Source of the DNA: Caballeronia sp. dw_19 | GTDB taxonomy: Bacteria > Pseudomonadota > Gammaproteobacteria > Burkholderiales > Burkholderiaceae | Reading direction: 5' to 3' | Assembly: GCF_018449515.1 (NCBI RefSeq) | Contig: NZ_JAAVUQ010000025.1 | Span: forward strand, 50,345 to 114,344 | DNA length: 64,000 nt | Shown: piece by piece, positions 16,081-25,559 of the stretch | Position numbering within the stretch: the first letter of the stretch is position 1 | Layout: each line of letters starts with the position of its first letter | Notes under the pieces: model-generated | What the model was told of the DNA's origin: nothing | Databases searched by the model: none | Seen by the model: the letters and a program-made list of their open reading frames with translations, nothing else | Program-made: the position numbers and the translations under genes

Positions 16081-16977
16081 ATGGAGATGTTGCAGCACAA
16101 CCCTACAGAACGTGGCCTCGAAAGCCCGGTCGTCGCATGCATTCAGATGGAGCCGCATGTCGGAGCGAAGCGCGAGAACGTGGCGCGGTCGGTCCATTAC
16201 ATTGAAGAAGCCGCGAAAAGCGGCGCATCCCTGGTGGTCTTGCCTGAGCTGACCAACACCGGCTATGTCTTTGCCAGCCGTGAGGAAGCGTTCGCGCTGG
16301 CAGAGGATCTCCCGGGTGGCGAAACAGCACAGGCCTGGGCAGACGCGGCGAAGCGCCTGGGCGTTCATGTCGTTGCTGGCATAGCCGAGCGCGACGGCAA
16401 GCGGCTTTATAACTCGGCCATTTTCATCAGTCCGTCAGGGCTCATCGGCGTCTACCGCAAGCTCCATCTCTGGGATCGCGAGCACCTTTTCTTCGAGCCC
16501 GGCAACCGGGGCGTCCCAGTTTTCGATACATCTTTTGGACGAGTCTCAATCGCGATCTGCTACGACGGATGGTTTCCCGAGGTGTATCGACTGGCCGCCA
16601 CGCAAGGCGCGGACGTCGTCTGCGTACCGACGAACTGGGTGCCCATGCCAGGGCAGCCTGCCGATCGGCCCGCGATGGCCGCAACCCTCACGATGGCCGC
16701 CGCGCATAGCAACGGCCTGATGATCGTCTGTGCAAACCGGATGGGGACCGAGCGCGGTCAACCATTCATCGGCCAGAGCCTGATCGTGAGTGGCGATGGA
16801 TGGCCTCTGGCCGGACCGGCCAGTTGCGACCAGGAAGAAATCCTGTACGCCGCGATTGATCTGCAACGCATCCGCTCCGCGCGCACGCTCAACACATTCA
16901 ACCACGTGCTGCGCGATCGGCGCACTGACGTGTACGACCCGATGCTGGGCACCGGCTGGCCTTCCTCACGCGCGTGA
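16081..16977 (+). CDS. Carbon-nitrogen hydrolase (nitrilase superfamily amidase/nitrilase)
   Basis: 298 residues from the ATG at 16081, chosen because GGAGAAGAA ends directly before it; longer readings run back into the terminator. The Glu-Lys-Cys triad is visible: E56 in VVLPELTNTG, K127 in YRKLHLWDRE, C160 in ICYDGWFPE. The length fits single-domain amidases of the superfamily (carbamoylputrescine amidase, omega-amidase, aliphatic-amidase relatives). Hydrolyses a nitrile or amide to carboxylate and ammonia in the cytoplasm. As first gene of an operon with AmiC/AmiR-like regulators it occupies the position of amiE in Pseudomonas, although it is not an AmiE orthologue by length. Confidence 0.88.
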   Translation: MEMLQHNPTERGLESPVVACIQMEPHVGAKRENVARSVHYIEEAAKSGASLVVLPELTNTGYVFASREEAFALAEDLPGGETAQAWADAAKRLGVHVVAGIAERDGKRLYNSAIFISPSGLIGVYRKLHLWDREHLFFEPGNRGVPVFDTSFGRVSIAICYDGWFPEVYRLAATQGADVVCVPTNWVPMPGQPADRPAMAATLTMAAAHSNGLMIVCANRMGTERGQPFIGQSLIVSGDGWPLAGPASCDQEEILYAAIDLQRIRSARTLNTFNHVLRDRRTDVYDPMLGTGWPSSRA

Positions 16978-17039
16978 GATATCCGCCTGCGTTCGCATGA
17001 TCCACAAAACCTAATCCGACTACTCGTGAAGGGGAAACC

Positions 17040-18209
17040 ATGAAGCCGTTCAAACAACAAATCCTCGTTGGTGCCATCGCGGCACTAGCCGCCATCAACG
17101 CCTGCACCAACGCGTTCGCCGCCGATCCCATCAAGATCGGCGTTGCAGTCGGCCTGTCCGGCGCCAACAGCGTGGTGGCCCCAGCCGTGGTGCAGTCCTC
17201 ACAACTCGCGGTCGACGAGATTAACGCCACCGGAGGTATCCTCGGCCGCAAGGTCCAACTCGAAATCGCCGACGATGCGTCCGGCGCCGTTGGTGCGCAA
17301 AAGGCCTACGACACGCTGGTCTTTCAGAAGAACGTGGATGCCATAATTTCGATGGAGACGAGCGCTGCCCGCAACGCCGCGCTTCCGATCATCGCGCGAG
17401 GCAAAAAGCCATTCATCTATACGTCGTTCTATGAAGGTCATTCGTGCAGCCCATGGATGTATGTGAACGGGTGGGTGCCGGACCAACAGGTCGCCCCCGT
17501 GGTCGACTACTTCATGAAGAGCAAGGGCGCGAAGAACTTCTATCTGGTCGGTAACGACTATGCATTCGGCCGTGGCATGCTCAACTTCACTGCGAAATAC
17601 ATCGCTATGCACGGCGGCAATGTGGTCGGTGAGGAATACTTACCGGTTGATGGTACCGACTGGACGCCGATTCTATCCAAGATCCGCTCGGCGCATCCCG
17701 ATGCGCTGATCAGTGCGACGGCAGGCGGTGCACCCAACGTGGCGCTCGCCAAGCAGTTGAGGGGATCGGGGCTGACGCTGCCTTACGGCAATCTGGCGAT
17801 CGACGAAGGTACCGCGAAAAGTATGGGGGACGTTGCCACCGGCATCTACATGTCCGGCTCCTATCTGACGAGTATCGACACGCCCGGGAACAAGAAATTT
17901 ATCGCCGCCATGGATAAGGCGTTTGGCAAGGATATAAAGACACCGAACGAACTGTCTGAGCCGCAATACGAGGCCTTCTTCCTGTACAAGGCAGCGGTCG
18001 AGAAAGCCGGTTCTACGGATCCAGCAAAGGTAATCAAAGCGCTGGGGCAGGTATCGTTCGACGGACCGCGCGGACCGGTGTCGATGAACAAGAGCCGCCA
18101 TACGCCCCTCGCAATGCGTCTGGGCCAGATTCAACCCGACGGTACGGTGAAGATCCTTCAGACGTTCTCCGACGTTGATCCGGAAGAGCAATGCCCTGGC
18201 ATCAAATAA
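17040..18209 (+). CDS. ABC importer periplasmic binding protein, branched-chain amino acid/urea/amide type
   Basis: 389 residues with a signal peptide (residues 1-28, ending NAFA-ADP) and the type I periplasmic-binding fold (IKIGVAVGLSGANSVVAPAVV, then INATGGILGRKVQLEIADD). Segments TSFYEGHSCSPWMYVNGWVPDQQ and FYLVGNDYAFGRGMLNF align by eye with the cytoplasmic AmiC-like regulator at 23163-24419. The import protein and the sensor may therefore recognise the same ligand. The ribosome site GAAGGGGAAACC precedes the ATG. Partners are the Liv-type genes that follow. Confidence 0.9.
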   Translation: MKPFKQQILVGAIAALAAINACTNAFAADPIKIGVAVGLSGANSVVAPAVVQSSQLAVDEINATGGILGRKVQLEIADDASGAVGAQKAYDTLVFQKNVDAIISMETSAARNAALPIIARGKKPFIYTSFYEGHSCSPWMYVNGWVPDQQVAPVVDYFMKSKGAKNFYLVGNDYAFGRGMLNFTAKYIAMHGGNVVGEEYLPVDGTDWTPILSKIRSAHPDALISATAGGAPNVALAKQLRGSGLTLPYGNLAIDEGTAKSMGDVATGIYMSGSYLTSIDTPGNKKFIAAMDKAFGKDIKTPNELSEPQYEAFFLYKAAVEKAGSTDPAKVIKALGQVSFDGPRGPVSMNKSRHTPLAMRLGQIQPDGTVKILQTFSDVDPEEQCPGIK

Positions 18210-18284
18210 ACGCGGTTTGGGACAAAGCATCCGCCTGAACGCCCGGCCTCGCCGGTGCGCAGGCGGATGTGACTGGAGACGACA

Positions 18285-19118
18285 ATGGTTCTAGCACTAG
18301 ATATTTTGACCACCGCGGCGGTGCTGTTCATCGTGACCGCCGGGTTAATGCTGATTTTCGGCGTGATGAAAATCGTCAATTTCGCCCACGGCGCGTTGCT
18401 GACGATGGGCGCGTACGCCAGCTTTGTGGTCACCCAACTGAAGCTGAACCCGTGGGTCGGCTTGCCGCTGGCGCTTGTGGTCGGCGCCGCCGTCGGCATG
18501 CTCGTCGAGCAGGTGATCGTGCGTCCCCTGTACAAGCGCCCGCTCGACGCGATCCTCGCCACCTGGGGCTTGGGAATCGTCATCGGACAGCTCATTGTCA
18601 TGGCCTTCGGCCGCGAGGTCCAGTTCGTGGAAACGCCACTGAAAGGCGTCTTCTCCATCGCAGGCACCGACTATTCCGCCTATCGCTTGTTGTTGATCCC
18701 AATCGCGCTCGGTCTCTGCGCCCTCATGACCGCGCTTCTCACCGGAACGCGCTTTGGCGTCAAGACCCGTGCGGTGATCATGAATGAGGACTTGGCCCGG
18801 GGGCTCGGCATTCATTCAGGCCGCATTCGATTTATTACGTTCAGTATCGGCGCTGCTCTGGGTTCCCTGGCCGGCACGCTCATTACGCCGTTGTCGAGCG
18901 TCGATCCCGACATGGGGCTGACCTGGCTGGTGAGTGCCTTCATGCTGGTCATGGTTTCGGGTTATTCGATGGTGAGCCTGCTGGTCACTTGCCTCTTATT
19001 CGGTGCTTGCCAGGTTCTGGTCAGCACGTTCGTCAGCCCGGTACTGGGTGGACTGACCATCGCGGTGCTGGCTGCGCTCACGCTGCGCATTCGTCCAAAA
19101 GGGTTCTCTCATGGCTAA
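18285..19118 (+). CDS. ABC importer permease, LivH/UrtB type
   Basis: 277 residues, eight or so hydrophobic segments, with MLIFGVMKIVNFAHGALLTMG near the N-terminus and the conserved loop region NEDLARGLGIHSGRIRF. Typical LivH-family inner-membrane permease. The stop overlaps the start of the next gene by eight bases, so the two permeases are coupled. Confidence 0.92.
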   Translation: MVLALDILTTAAVLFIVTAGLMLIFGVMKIVNFAHGALLTMGAYASFVVTQLKLNPWVGLPLALVVGAAVGMLVEQVIVRPLYKRPLDAILATWGLGIVIGQLIVMAFGREVQFVETPLKGVFSIAGTDYSAYRLLLIPIALGLCALMTALLTGTRFGVKTRAVIMNEDLARGLGIHSGRIRFITFSIGAALGSLAGTLITPLSSVDPDMGLTWLVSAFMLVMVSGYSMVSLLVTCLLFGACQVLVSTFVSPVLGGLTIAVLAALTLRIRPKGFSHG

Positions 19119-20970
19119 AGTCAACGCACCGCCGAATCGTGCCGGAGTCGATTCCTCGCAGGGCGAGGAGCGAGTGCACAATCGGCGAAAGATGCATGGG
19201 CGCGGATTGCTCATGGTCGGGGGCTTCGCTGCCCTGCTTCTGGCCGCAGGTCCGTTAGTATTCAGCACGTATTTGTTGAACATCCTCATTCAGGCATTCT
19301 TCTTTTCGATCGTTGCCGTGACAGTGGATGTCCTTTGGGGATACACGGGGTATCTGACGTTCGGGCAATCGGCCTTCTTTGGTCTTGGGGCCTACGCGGC
19401 GGGTCTGGTCTTCACACACGGCGGTTTCTCGGCCGGTTACGTGGTGCTGGCGCTGGGTGTGGCCATCGTGGTGACCGCAGCCGTCGCTGCACTGCTCGGT
19501 TGGCTATCCTTCTATCGAGGCGCCTCACCGTTTTTCGCGACCGTGATGTCGCTCGTGCTGCCGATCGTGCTCAGCCAATTGCTGCTGTCCGGTGGTGAAT
19601 GGACCGGTTCGAGTTCGGGGTTGACCGGCTACGAGACGTTCGATCTGTCTCTTCAGGCCTGGTACTGGATCGCCGGGGGCGCCTTGCTGGTCATCGCAAC
19701 GCTGGCCTGGCTATTCGTGCGCAGCGATGGCGGCCGCGTGCTGGCGGCCATTCGCGACAATGAATCACGCTGCTCGTACCTTGGTATCAATACGTCGCTT
19801 GTCAAGATCATCCTGCTGGTTGCGACCGCGATAATCGCCGGCCTCGCCGGCTTCGGCTACGGCGCGTTTAGCGGCGTGGTCGCTCCTGAACTGACCGGAT
19901 TTGTTCTCGGTACCCAACTGATCATCTGGGTCGCTCTCGGTGGTCGGGGAACGTTGTGGGGACCGGTTATCGGTGCACTCCTGATCAACGTTGGGACAGC
20001 CTATCTCAGCAGTAGCATGCCATTTGCGTGGCAACTGATCCTCGGAGCCGCATTTGTGACGGTGATCGTACTGTTGCCGCAAGGTCTGGTGCCGTTGCTT
20101 CTGAAACCATTCCTCCGTCTCACCGGCAACGGTGTTGTACCTGCACTCGTCGAGCGGACCATCCGGGCGGAGCACAAACATGCACCATCAGAATCTGCGC
20201 TGGAGATGAACGGCGTCGCCAAACATTTTGGCAGCCTCAAGGTGCTGCAAGGGATCGACCTGAATGCCACCGCCGGCGAGCTGGTTGGCCTGATCGGTCC
20301 GAACGGCGCCGGCAAGACGACATTGATGCGCTGCATGAGCGACGGCGCGGAACGTTCTGCGGGTACGGTCGTGCTGTGTGGTCACGATATCCGGCAACTG
20401 CCGCCTGACAGGTGTGTGCACTTCGGGTTGGGCCGCAAGTTCCAGAACGCGAACATCTTTGACACCCTTACCGTGTCGGAATGCCTGAGAATCGCGGGCA
20501 CGATCATCGAACGACCCTCGCTGTTTCAGCGAGCACATACGCTTGCCTTGCCTCCGTATGCGCTCGAGGTGGTTCGCACCACGGGTCTCGATCAAAAGCT
20601 GAACGTGGTGGCAAAGGATCTCTCGCACGGGGAACAGCAGGCGCTGGAGCTGGCGATGGTGCTTTCGTTAGAGCCACGGATCGTGTTGCTCGACGAGCCG
20701 ACCGCAGGATTGACCAAAACGGAGCGCACGCAAATTGGCAACGTGCTCGCCAGATTGGCACACCAGTATCAGCTATGTTGTCTGCTGGTCGAACACGATC
20801 TCGATTTCGTTGCCGAGATTGCCACCCGCATCGTGGTTCTGCATCAGGGCCGTATTGTCATGCAGGGCAACTTCGATGAAGTGGTCAACTCGGAGCTGGT
20901 GAAGACGATCTATGCCGGAACCGCGCAGAGTACTGTAACCGACGGAACCCCATCTAGGGAGGCGTCATGA
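19111..20970 (+). CDS. Fused ABC permease-ATPase, LivM-LivG type
   Basis: 619 residues. Residues about 30-340 are a LivM-type permease (DVLWGYTGYLTFGQSAFFGLG, later RDNESRCSYLGINTSLVK and GGRGTLWGPVIGALL). From about 365 a LivG-type ATPase follows: Walker A GPNGAGKTT near residue 396, Q-loop GRKFQNANIFDTLTV, signature LSHGEQQALELA, Walker B RIVLLDEPTAGLT and the H-loop LVEHDLDFV. The usual separate livM and livG genes are here one polypeptide. It overlaps the downstream ATPase gene by four bases (ATGA). Confidence 0.92.
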   Translation: MAKVNAPPNRAGVDSSQGEERVHNRRKMHGRGLLMVGGFAALLLAAGPLVFSTYLLNILIQAFFFSIVAVTVDVLWGYTGYLTFGQSAFFGLGAYAAGLVFTHGGFSAGYVVLALGVAIVVTAAVAALLGWLSFYRGASPFFATVMSLVLPIVLSQLLLSGGEWTGSSSGLTGYETFDLSLQAWYWIAGGALLVIATLAWLFVRSDGGRVLAAIRDNESRCSYLGINTSLVKIILLVATAIIAGLAGFGYGAFSGVVAPELTGFVLGTQLIIWVALGGRGTLWGPVIGALLINVGTAYLSSSMPFAWQLILGAAFVTVIVLLPQGLVPLLLKPFLRLTGNGVVPALVERTIRAEHKHAPSESALEMNGVAKHFGSLKVLQGIDLNATAGELVGLIGPNGAGKTTLMRCMSDGAERSAGTVVLCGHDIRQLPPDRCVHFGLGRKFQNANIFDTLTVSECLRIAGTIIERPSLFQRAHTLALPPYALEVVRTTGLDQKLNVVAKDLSHGEQQALELAMVLSLEPRIVLLDEPTAGLTKTERTQIGNVLARLAHQYQLCCLLVEHDLDFVAEIATRIVVLHQGRIVMQGNFDEVVNSELVKTIYAGTAQSTVTDGTPSREAS

Positions 20971-21674
20971 GCCAGATTGCATTGAACCTGCAGGACGTGA
21001 CCAGCGGATACAAGGCGTCGGTTGTGCTTCGCAAGCTGTCGATGACCGTCGCTAACGGCGAGGCCGTCGCCCTGCTGGGCAAGAACGGCATGGGCAAGAC
21101 CACCTTGCTCAAGACGATCATGGGTTATCTGCCGAAGAAAACCGGCTCTATCAGCATGCATGGGCAGGACGTTACCCGCATGGCGCCGCATCGGATCGCC
21201 CGGGCTGGAATCGCCTATGCTCCCCAGGAACATGCGTTGTTTCAGGACCTCACTATCCGCGACAATCTTCGCCTGGGGCTTGCAAAGACATCGATATTTG
21301 ACGAGCGTTTTGCCGAGATCGAGCCGATTTTCCCGGTATTCAAGAGCCGCTTGAAACAGTACGCCGGTACGCTCTCCGGTGGCGAACAGAAGATGCTGCT
21401 GGTCGCCCGTGCCCTCATGATGCGCCCAGCGATTATTCTGCTTGATGAAATCACGGAAGGCTTGCAGCCGTCCGTGATTGACAGGTTAGCCGAAGCGTTG
21501 CTGTGGGAGCGCAGGTGTCACGGCACCACGCTTCTGCTAATCGAGCAGAACGTTCCTTTCGCGCTGAAGGTCGCTGACCGCTATGCTGTGCTGAAGCAGG
21601 GCGAAATAATCGATCACGGTAACGCGAAGGACAAAGAAGCTGCAGGCTCGATCTTCGAACACCTGCGTGTCTGA
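20967..21674 (+). CDS. ABC importer ATPase, LivF/UrtE type
   Basis: 235 residues: Walker A GKNGMGKTT (38-46), signature LSGGEQKMLLVARAL, Walker B IILLDEITEGLQP and the H-region LLIEQNVPFALKVADR. LivF-family second nucleotide-binding protein that pairs with the fused LivM-LivG protein. Note Ile in place of Pro in the Walker B extension (LDEITEG), as seen in several LivF/UrtE members. ATGA overlap with the upstream gene. Confidence 0.92.
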   Translation: MSQIALNLQDVTSGYKASVVLRKLSMTVANGEAVALLGKNGMGKTTLLKTIMGYLPKKTGSISMHGQDVTRMAPHRIARAGIAYAPQEHALFQDLTIRDNLRLGLAKTSIFDERFAEIEPIFPVFKSRLKQYAGTLSGGEQKMLLVARALMMRPAIILLDEITEGLQPSVIDRLAEALLWERRCHGTTLLLIEQNVPFALKVADRYAVLKQGEIIDHGNAKDKEAAGSIFEHLRV

Positions 21675-21697
21675 CACTCCCCAATTACTGAGATCTG

Positions 21698-22996
21698 GTG
21701 AACACAAATTCATTTTATCGACCTGCCTCTGGACTAGATCTGCTCACGCGGATTGGCAACGCCCCGCAAGAGCGCGGTCGCATTATCCTCGACACACTCG
21801 CGCGCATAGAGGAGGTCGATCCGGAAGTACGGGCAATGACCGCCGTCGCCCGGCGCGAAGCCTTAATGGTTTCGGCAGTTGCAGCCAAGGGTGCGCTGGC
21901 AGGCATGCCAATAGCCGTGAAGGATATTTTCGACACCGATGATCTTGTCACCAGCTATGGCTCGCCGATCTACGAAGGCCACCAGCCCAGATCCGATGCA
22001 GCAATCGTCACCCTGTTGCGCCGCAACGGCGGCATCATCGTTGGCAAGACCGTGACCAGCGAGTTCGCCTACATGGCGCCGACCGTGACACGCAATCCGT
22101 GTGACATGGCGCGTACCGCCGGCGGATCGTCATCAGGTTCGGCTGCTGCGGTGGCGGCCGGCATGGCACCTTTTGCAATTGGTTCACAGACCGGCGGCTC
22201 AACCATCCGGCCCGCGTCATTTTGCGGCATTGCCGGCTACAAGCCGACGCTCGGCATGCTGCCGACCGTCGGCATGAAGTGCTTCTCGTGGTCGTTCGAC
22301 ACCGTCGGTCTGTTTGCCGCCGGTGTGCGCGACGTGGCTTACCTCGCCCAGGTCCTGTCAGGCCGCCAGCTCGCCGTGGGCGGCGTAACGTTTAGCCCGG
22401 TGTTCGGCGTTCCGGATAGCTACCCGTGGACGGAGCCGTCAGCCAATGCAAGCGCCGCGCTTGATACCGCCGTACGGGCGATTGAGCGCGCGGGTGGCCG
22501 CGTGCGGCGGGTGCGCTTCGGTTCGTGGATGGCGGACATGATCTGCGTACACGACACGATTCAGAGCTACGAAGCCTGGCAGACGTTGAGATACGAGTAC
22601 GATCATCATCGTGTTGAACTGTTGCCGAAGCTGGCGGCGTTTCTCGACCGGGCAGCCTCGGTTGACACAGCAACTTACGCCAAGGCGTGCATTTTGATGG
22701 AACAGGCGAAAGACAGGCTATCCGAGCTCTTCGATGGCATCACCGGATTGCTGACGCCGAGCGCCCCCGATGAGGCGCCTGACGGGCTGGGTTCGACCGG
22801 CGATCCGGCGTTCAATCGCAACTGGACCTTGCTGGGATGTCCGTGCGTGAACGTCCCCGGACTCCGGGGCGCCCGTGGTGGTCCGATCGGCGTGCAAGTC
22901 ATCGGCCGTCCCTGGGAGGATGCACGATGCCTCGACGCTGCTGCGTTCGTCGAGCAGGCGATCGCTGCAAGGACAGGGCATCATCCCGCGATGTAG
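21698..22996 (+). CDS. Amidase-signature (AS) family amidase
   Basis: 432 residues from a GTG start 24 bases after the ATPase stop. The Ser-cisSer-Lys triad is clear: K75 in PIAVKDIFDT, cis-serine S144 in AGGSSSGSAA, nucleophile S168 in GSQTGGSTIRP. AS enzymes hydrolyse amide bonds to acid plus ammonia or amine and are unrelated in fold to the nitrilase-family enzyme at the head of the operon. Two different amidohydrolases in one operon suggest either two sequential hydrolyses (for example nitrile to amide to acid, or a diamide) or a broad substrate range. No signal peptide; cytoplasmic. Confidence 0.92.
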   Translation: MNTNSFYRPASGLDLLTRIGNAPQERGRIILDTLARIEEVDPEVRAMTAVARREALMVSAVAAKGALAGMPIAVKDIFDTDDLVTSYGSPIYEGHQPRSDAAIVTLLRRNGGIIVGKTVTSEFAYMAPTVTRNPCDMARTAGGSSSGSAAAVAAGMAPFAIGSQTGGSTIRPASFCGIAGYKPTLGMLPTVGMKCFSWSFDTVGLFAAGVRDVAYLAQVLSGRQLAVGGVTFSPVFGVPDSYPWTEPSANASAALDTAVRAIERAGGRVRRVRFGSWMADMICVHDTIQSYEAWQTLRYEYDHHRVELLPKLAAFLDRAASVDTATYAKACILMEQAKDRLSELFDGITGLLTPSAPDEAPDGLGSTGDPAFNRNWTLLGCPCVNVPGLRGARGGPIGVQVIGRPWEDARCLDAAAFVEQAIAARTGHHPAM

Positions 22997-23162
22997 GCAG
23001 CGAACGAAGCGCTGCAACGCGGAGGCCCAATGGGGACGATCATGCGGCAATCGGACAAGGCGGCGTCGGCACACGCTGGATGGTGCGACGACGCATCTAA
23101 CGGCAGGACAGGGTGACTGCGGTGCGGAAACAGGTCTCCCCTACTATGGATGGAGCAATACC

Positions 23163-24419
23163 ATGACAATCGGAAGCTCATACGACTCTCCTTCGGTGCG
23201 GGGGGCGGCACTGGCGGCTGCTCGCAGACAATGCGCGGAAGACACGCGCCCAACCGCTTCGACGGATGTGCATTACGGCACGGGCGAAGATGGCTGGCGC
23301 ATCGGCGTCCTGTACTCACGGACGGGCGTAACCGCAGCAACCGAATCCGAGCACTTCTTTGGCACCGTCCTCGCAATCGAAGAGGTCAACGCCGCCGGCG
23401 GCGTCGACGGGCGTCTGCTCGACCCGGTCGCGTACGATCCGAAGAGCGATCCAGATCAATATCGGCGGCTCGCCACGCGTATGCTGCAGGAAGACGACGT
23501 GACGGTGATTTTCGGCTGCTCCACTTCGTCAAGCCGAAAAGCGGTGCTGCCGGTCATTGAGCGCAACAACGCGCTGCTGTGGTATTGCTCGATTTACGAA
23601 GGATTCGAGTATTCGCCGAACGTGATCTACACGGGGGCGGTACCCAACCAGAACAGCATGCAACTGGCTGCCTATCTGCTCCGCAATCACGGCCGTCGTT
23701 TCTTTCTGGTGGGCGCTGACTATATCTATCCGCGAGAATCGAACCGGATCATGCGAGACATGGTCGAGCAGCACGGCGGCGAAATCGTGGAAGAAGTTTA
23801 TCTACCCAGCGACGCAGATCCGTCGGCAGTAGAAGCCGTCGTGCAGGAGATCAAGGCCGTCGAACCCGACGTGGTTTTCTCGACGCTGATCGGCCGCGGA
23901 GCACGTGCGTTCTACAAGCTGTACCGCGAGCATGACATTGATCCCCGACGCATCCCGATCGCCAGCCTGACGATGGCAGAGGGCGAGACGCGGATGATCG
24001 GTCCGGAATTGTGCGGTGGCCACATCATTTCTGCCAGCTACGTCAACTCCCTGAACAACGAGAGCAACAAGCGCTTCCTGAAATCGTGGCAGGCGCGCTT
24101 CGGAGATCAGCCTGCCAGCATGTGGTCTGAGATGGCTTACAACCAGGTGCACCTCTTTGCACTGGCCTTGGCTCGCGCCAGAAGTCTTGACACAGCAAAA
24201 CTGGTAGAGGCGGCCCGCGATGTTGAATTTGATTCACCGGAGGGACTGCTGAAAATCGATCGCGAAAACAACCATTCGATCTTGACCCCTCGCATCGCCG
24301 TTTGCCGGCCGGACGGCGCGTTCGACGTGGTGTGGGAAGGTCGGAGTCCGATCAAACCGGATCCCTATCTGACATCGTACGGCTTCGCGGAGTTCTGGCT
24401 CGACGGAGAACCGGTATGA
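23163..24419 (+). CDS. AmiC-like ligand sensor, cytoplasmic periplasmic-binding-protein homologue
   Basis: 418 residues from the ATG at 23163 with GGAG 8 bases upstream; a longer frame upstream lacks a ribosome site. Type I periplasmic-binding fold without a signal peptide (first recognisable strand WRIGVLYSRTGVTAATESEHFFG, a hallmark start of AmiC/UrtA proteins). Other visible segments are FGCSTSSSRKAVLPVIE and IYEGFEYSPNVIYTGAVPNQ. In Pseudomonas, AmiC binds AmiR and releases it when amide is bound. Here the gene overlaps the AmiR-like gene by four bases (ATGA), which would favour stoichiometric complex formation. The ligand is probably the compound handled by this operon (inference). Confidence 0.88.
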   Translation: MTIGSSYDSPSVRGAALAAARRQCAEDTRPTASTDVHYGTGEDGWRIGVLYSRTGVTAATESEHFFGTVLAIEEVNAAGGVDGRLLDPVAYDPKSDPDQYRRLATRMLQEDDVTVIFGCSTSSSRKAVLPVIERNNALLWYCSIYEGFEYSPNVIYTGAVPNQNSMQLAAYLLRNHGRRFFLVGADYIYPRESNRIMRDMVEQHGGEIVEEVYLPSDADPSAVEAVVQEIKAVEPDVVFSTLIGRGARAFYKLYREHDIDPRRIPIASLTMAEGETRMIGPELCGGHIISASYVNSLNNESNKRFLKSWQARFGDQPASMWSEMAYNQVHLFALALARARSLDTAKLVEAARDVEFDSPEGLLKIDRENNHSILTPRIAVCRPDGAFDVVWEGRSPIKPDPYLTSYGFAEFWLDGEPV

Positions 24420-25048
24420 ACACGGGGGCACGTCGGCTGTTTGACGATCTGCGCACGCTACGCGTCCTCGTGATCCATCCGCCGGGGGATGATCGCAGTG
24501 TCTTGGAGGAGCAGTTGCGCCGGATTGGCTGTCCAGTACGCGTGGTCTGGCCATTTCCGTCACAACTGCCGGTAGACGTGGACGTAATTTTCTTCCTCGT
24601 GGGCCCGGAACTTCGCAGTACGGGGAGTTGGTGTGCGGCCGACACCGAAGCGACCCTCATCGCATTGTCCGACTACGAAAATCCGACCGCTTTAAAAATG
24701 CTCGTCGATACCCAGGCGCACGGCGTGATCACGAAGCCGTACCGCTCCACCGGGATCCTTGGCACACTGGTGCTGGCACGCGCATCTTCCGGCTATCAGC
24801 AGCGACTGCATCACAAGATCGGCAAGCTCGAGGAAGCGATCAAGGCGCGACGCCATATCGAGAAGGCCATTCGCATCCTGATGGATGCTCACCGGCTGAG
24901 CGAAAATGACGCCTATGAACACATGCGCTCACGCGCCACAAGCCTCCGGGTGACGGTAGGCGAGATCGCTACGATGGTCATCGACGCACACGAAGCGATG
25001 GAAAAGCTCGGTCTAGGGAAAGCATCCAAACCCGGCGCAACGGGATGA
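24416..25048 (+). CDS. AmiR-like ANTAR-domain transcription antiterminator
   Basis: 210 residues from the ATG at 24416 (GGAGAA upstream, ATGA overlap with the sensor gene). Residues 14-125 form a receiver-like fold without the phosphoacceptor set (LRVLVIHPPGDDRSVLEEQL), a coiled-coil linker follows, and residues about 136-196 are an ANTAR RNA-binding domain (KIGKLEEAIKARRHIEKAI, then LSENDAYEHMRSRA and VGEIATMVI). This is the architecture of AmiR. It should bind the two-hairpin motif at 15987-16028 and prevent termination at 16025-16065 when released by the AmiC-like protein. Last gene of the operon, so antitermination would be autocatalytic. Confidence 0.9.
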   Translation: MNTGARRLFDDLRTLRVLVIHPPGDDRSVLEEQLRRIGCPVRVVWPFPSQLPVDVDVIFFLVGPELRSTGSWCAADTEATLIALSDYENPTALKMLVDTQAHGVITKPYRSTGILGTLVLARASSGYQQRLHHKIGKLEEAIKARRHIEKAIRILMDAHRLSENDAYEHMRSRATSLRVTVGEIATMVIDAHEAMEKLGLGKASKPGATG

Positions 25049-25559
25049 ATTCGCCTACCTGAGCGCCGGCTGGACCGGCTCGATGCATTGCACGGCGACA
25101 TGCTCGCGCTTGCGCAGGAATTGTCGCGGGAAACGACCGACCGGATCACGGGGATGCGCAAGGAGGAGATCGTCGAGGCCGGCCGCAGGCGAATTCAAAC
25201 TACCCCGGCGCTGACGCTAACGACCATGATCCGCTCGATGGCCGCGCAGTCTTCGAGGGGCGTATACCGAGATAAAAACCTCACTGTTGCGTGTATAAAC
25301 TTGTCACTTCGCGTTTTGGGGTTGAGCGCCAGTTTTGCGCATCGGGTGTTCCCTTAAAAGCTATCGGACGAAAACAAGCGACAGAGCTCTGTCATCATCG
25401 GCATCTCACGTGATGCTTCGCCGGTTGATCGCGATGTGCCCTTCCCTTCGCAGCACCGGGCGGTTTGAAGCCTGCTCCTGCAATCCGGCTTCGGGAGGCC
25501 TACTTCCATCTTCAGTACAGCACCACAAGCTTTCGCTTGTGTTCGCGACACACTTTCGT
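25049..25559. other. Non-coding or decayed stretch after the amide operon
   Basis: Roughly 500 bases with only short open frames. A reading at 25088-25357 has plausible codon use at its start (MLALAQELSRETTDRI) but no family I recognise and no ribosome site. The right part (25360-25559) is probably the damaged downstream half of the IS6-type transposase remnant. No clear terminator for the operon was found. Confidence 0.4.

Noticed and set aside
22875..23162. Longer AmiC-like protein starting at 22875
   Set aside because: The added residues overlap the amidase gene and look like an out-of-frame translation; GGAG precedes the ATG at 23163.
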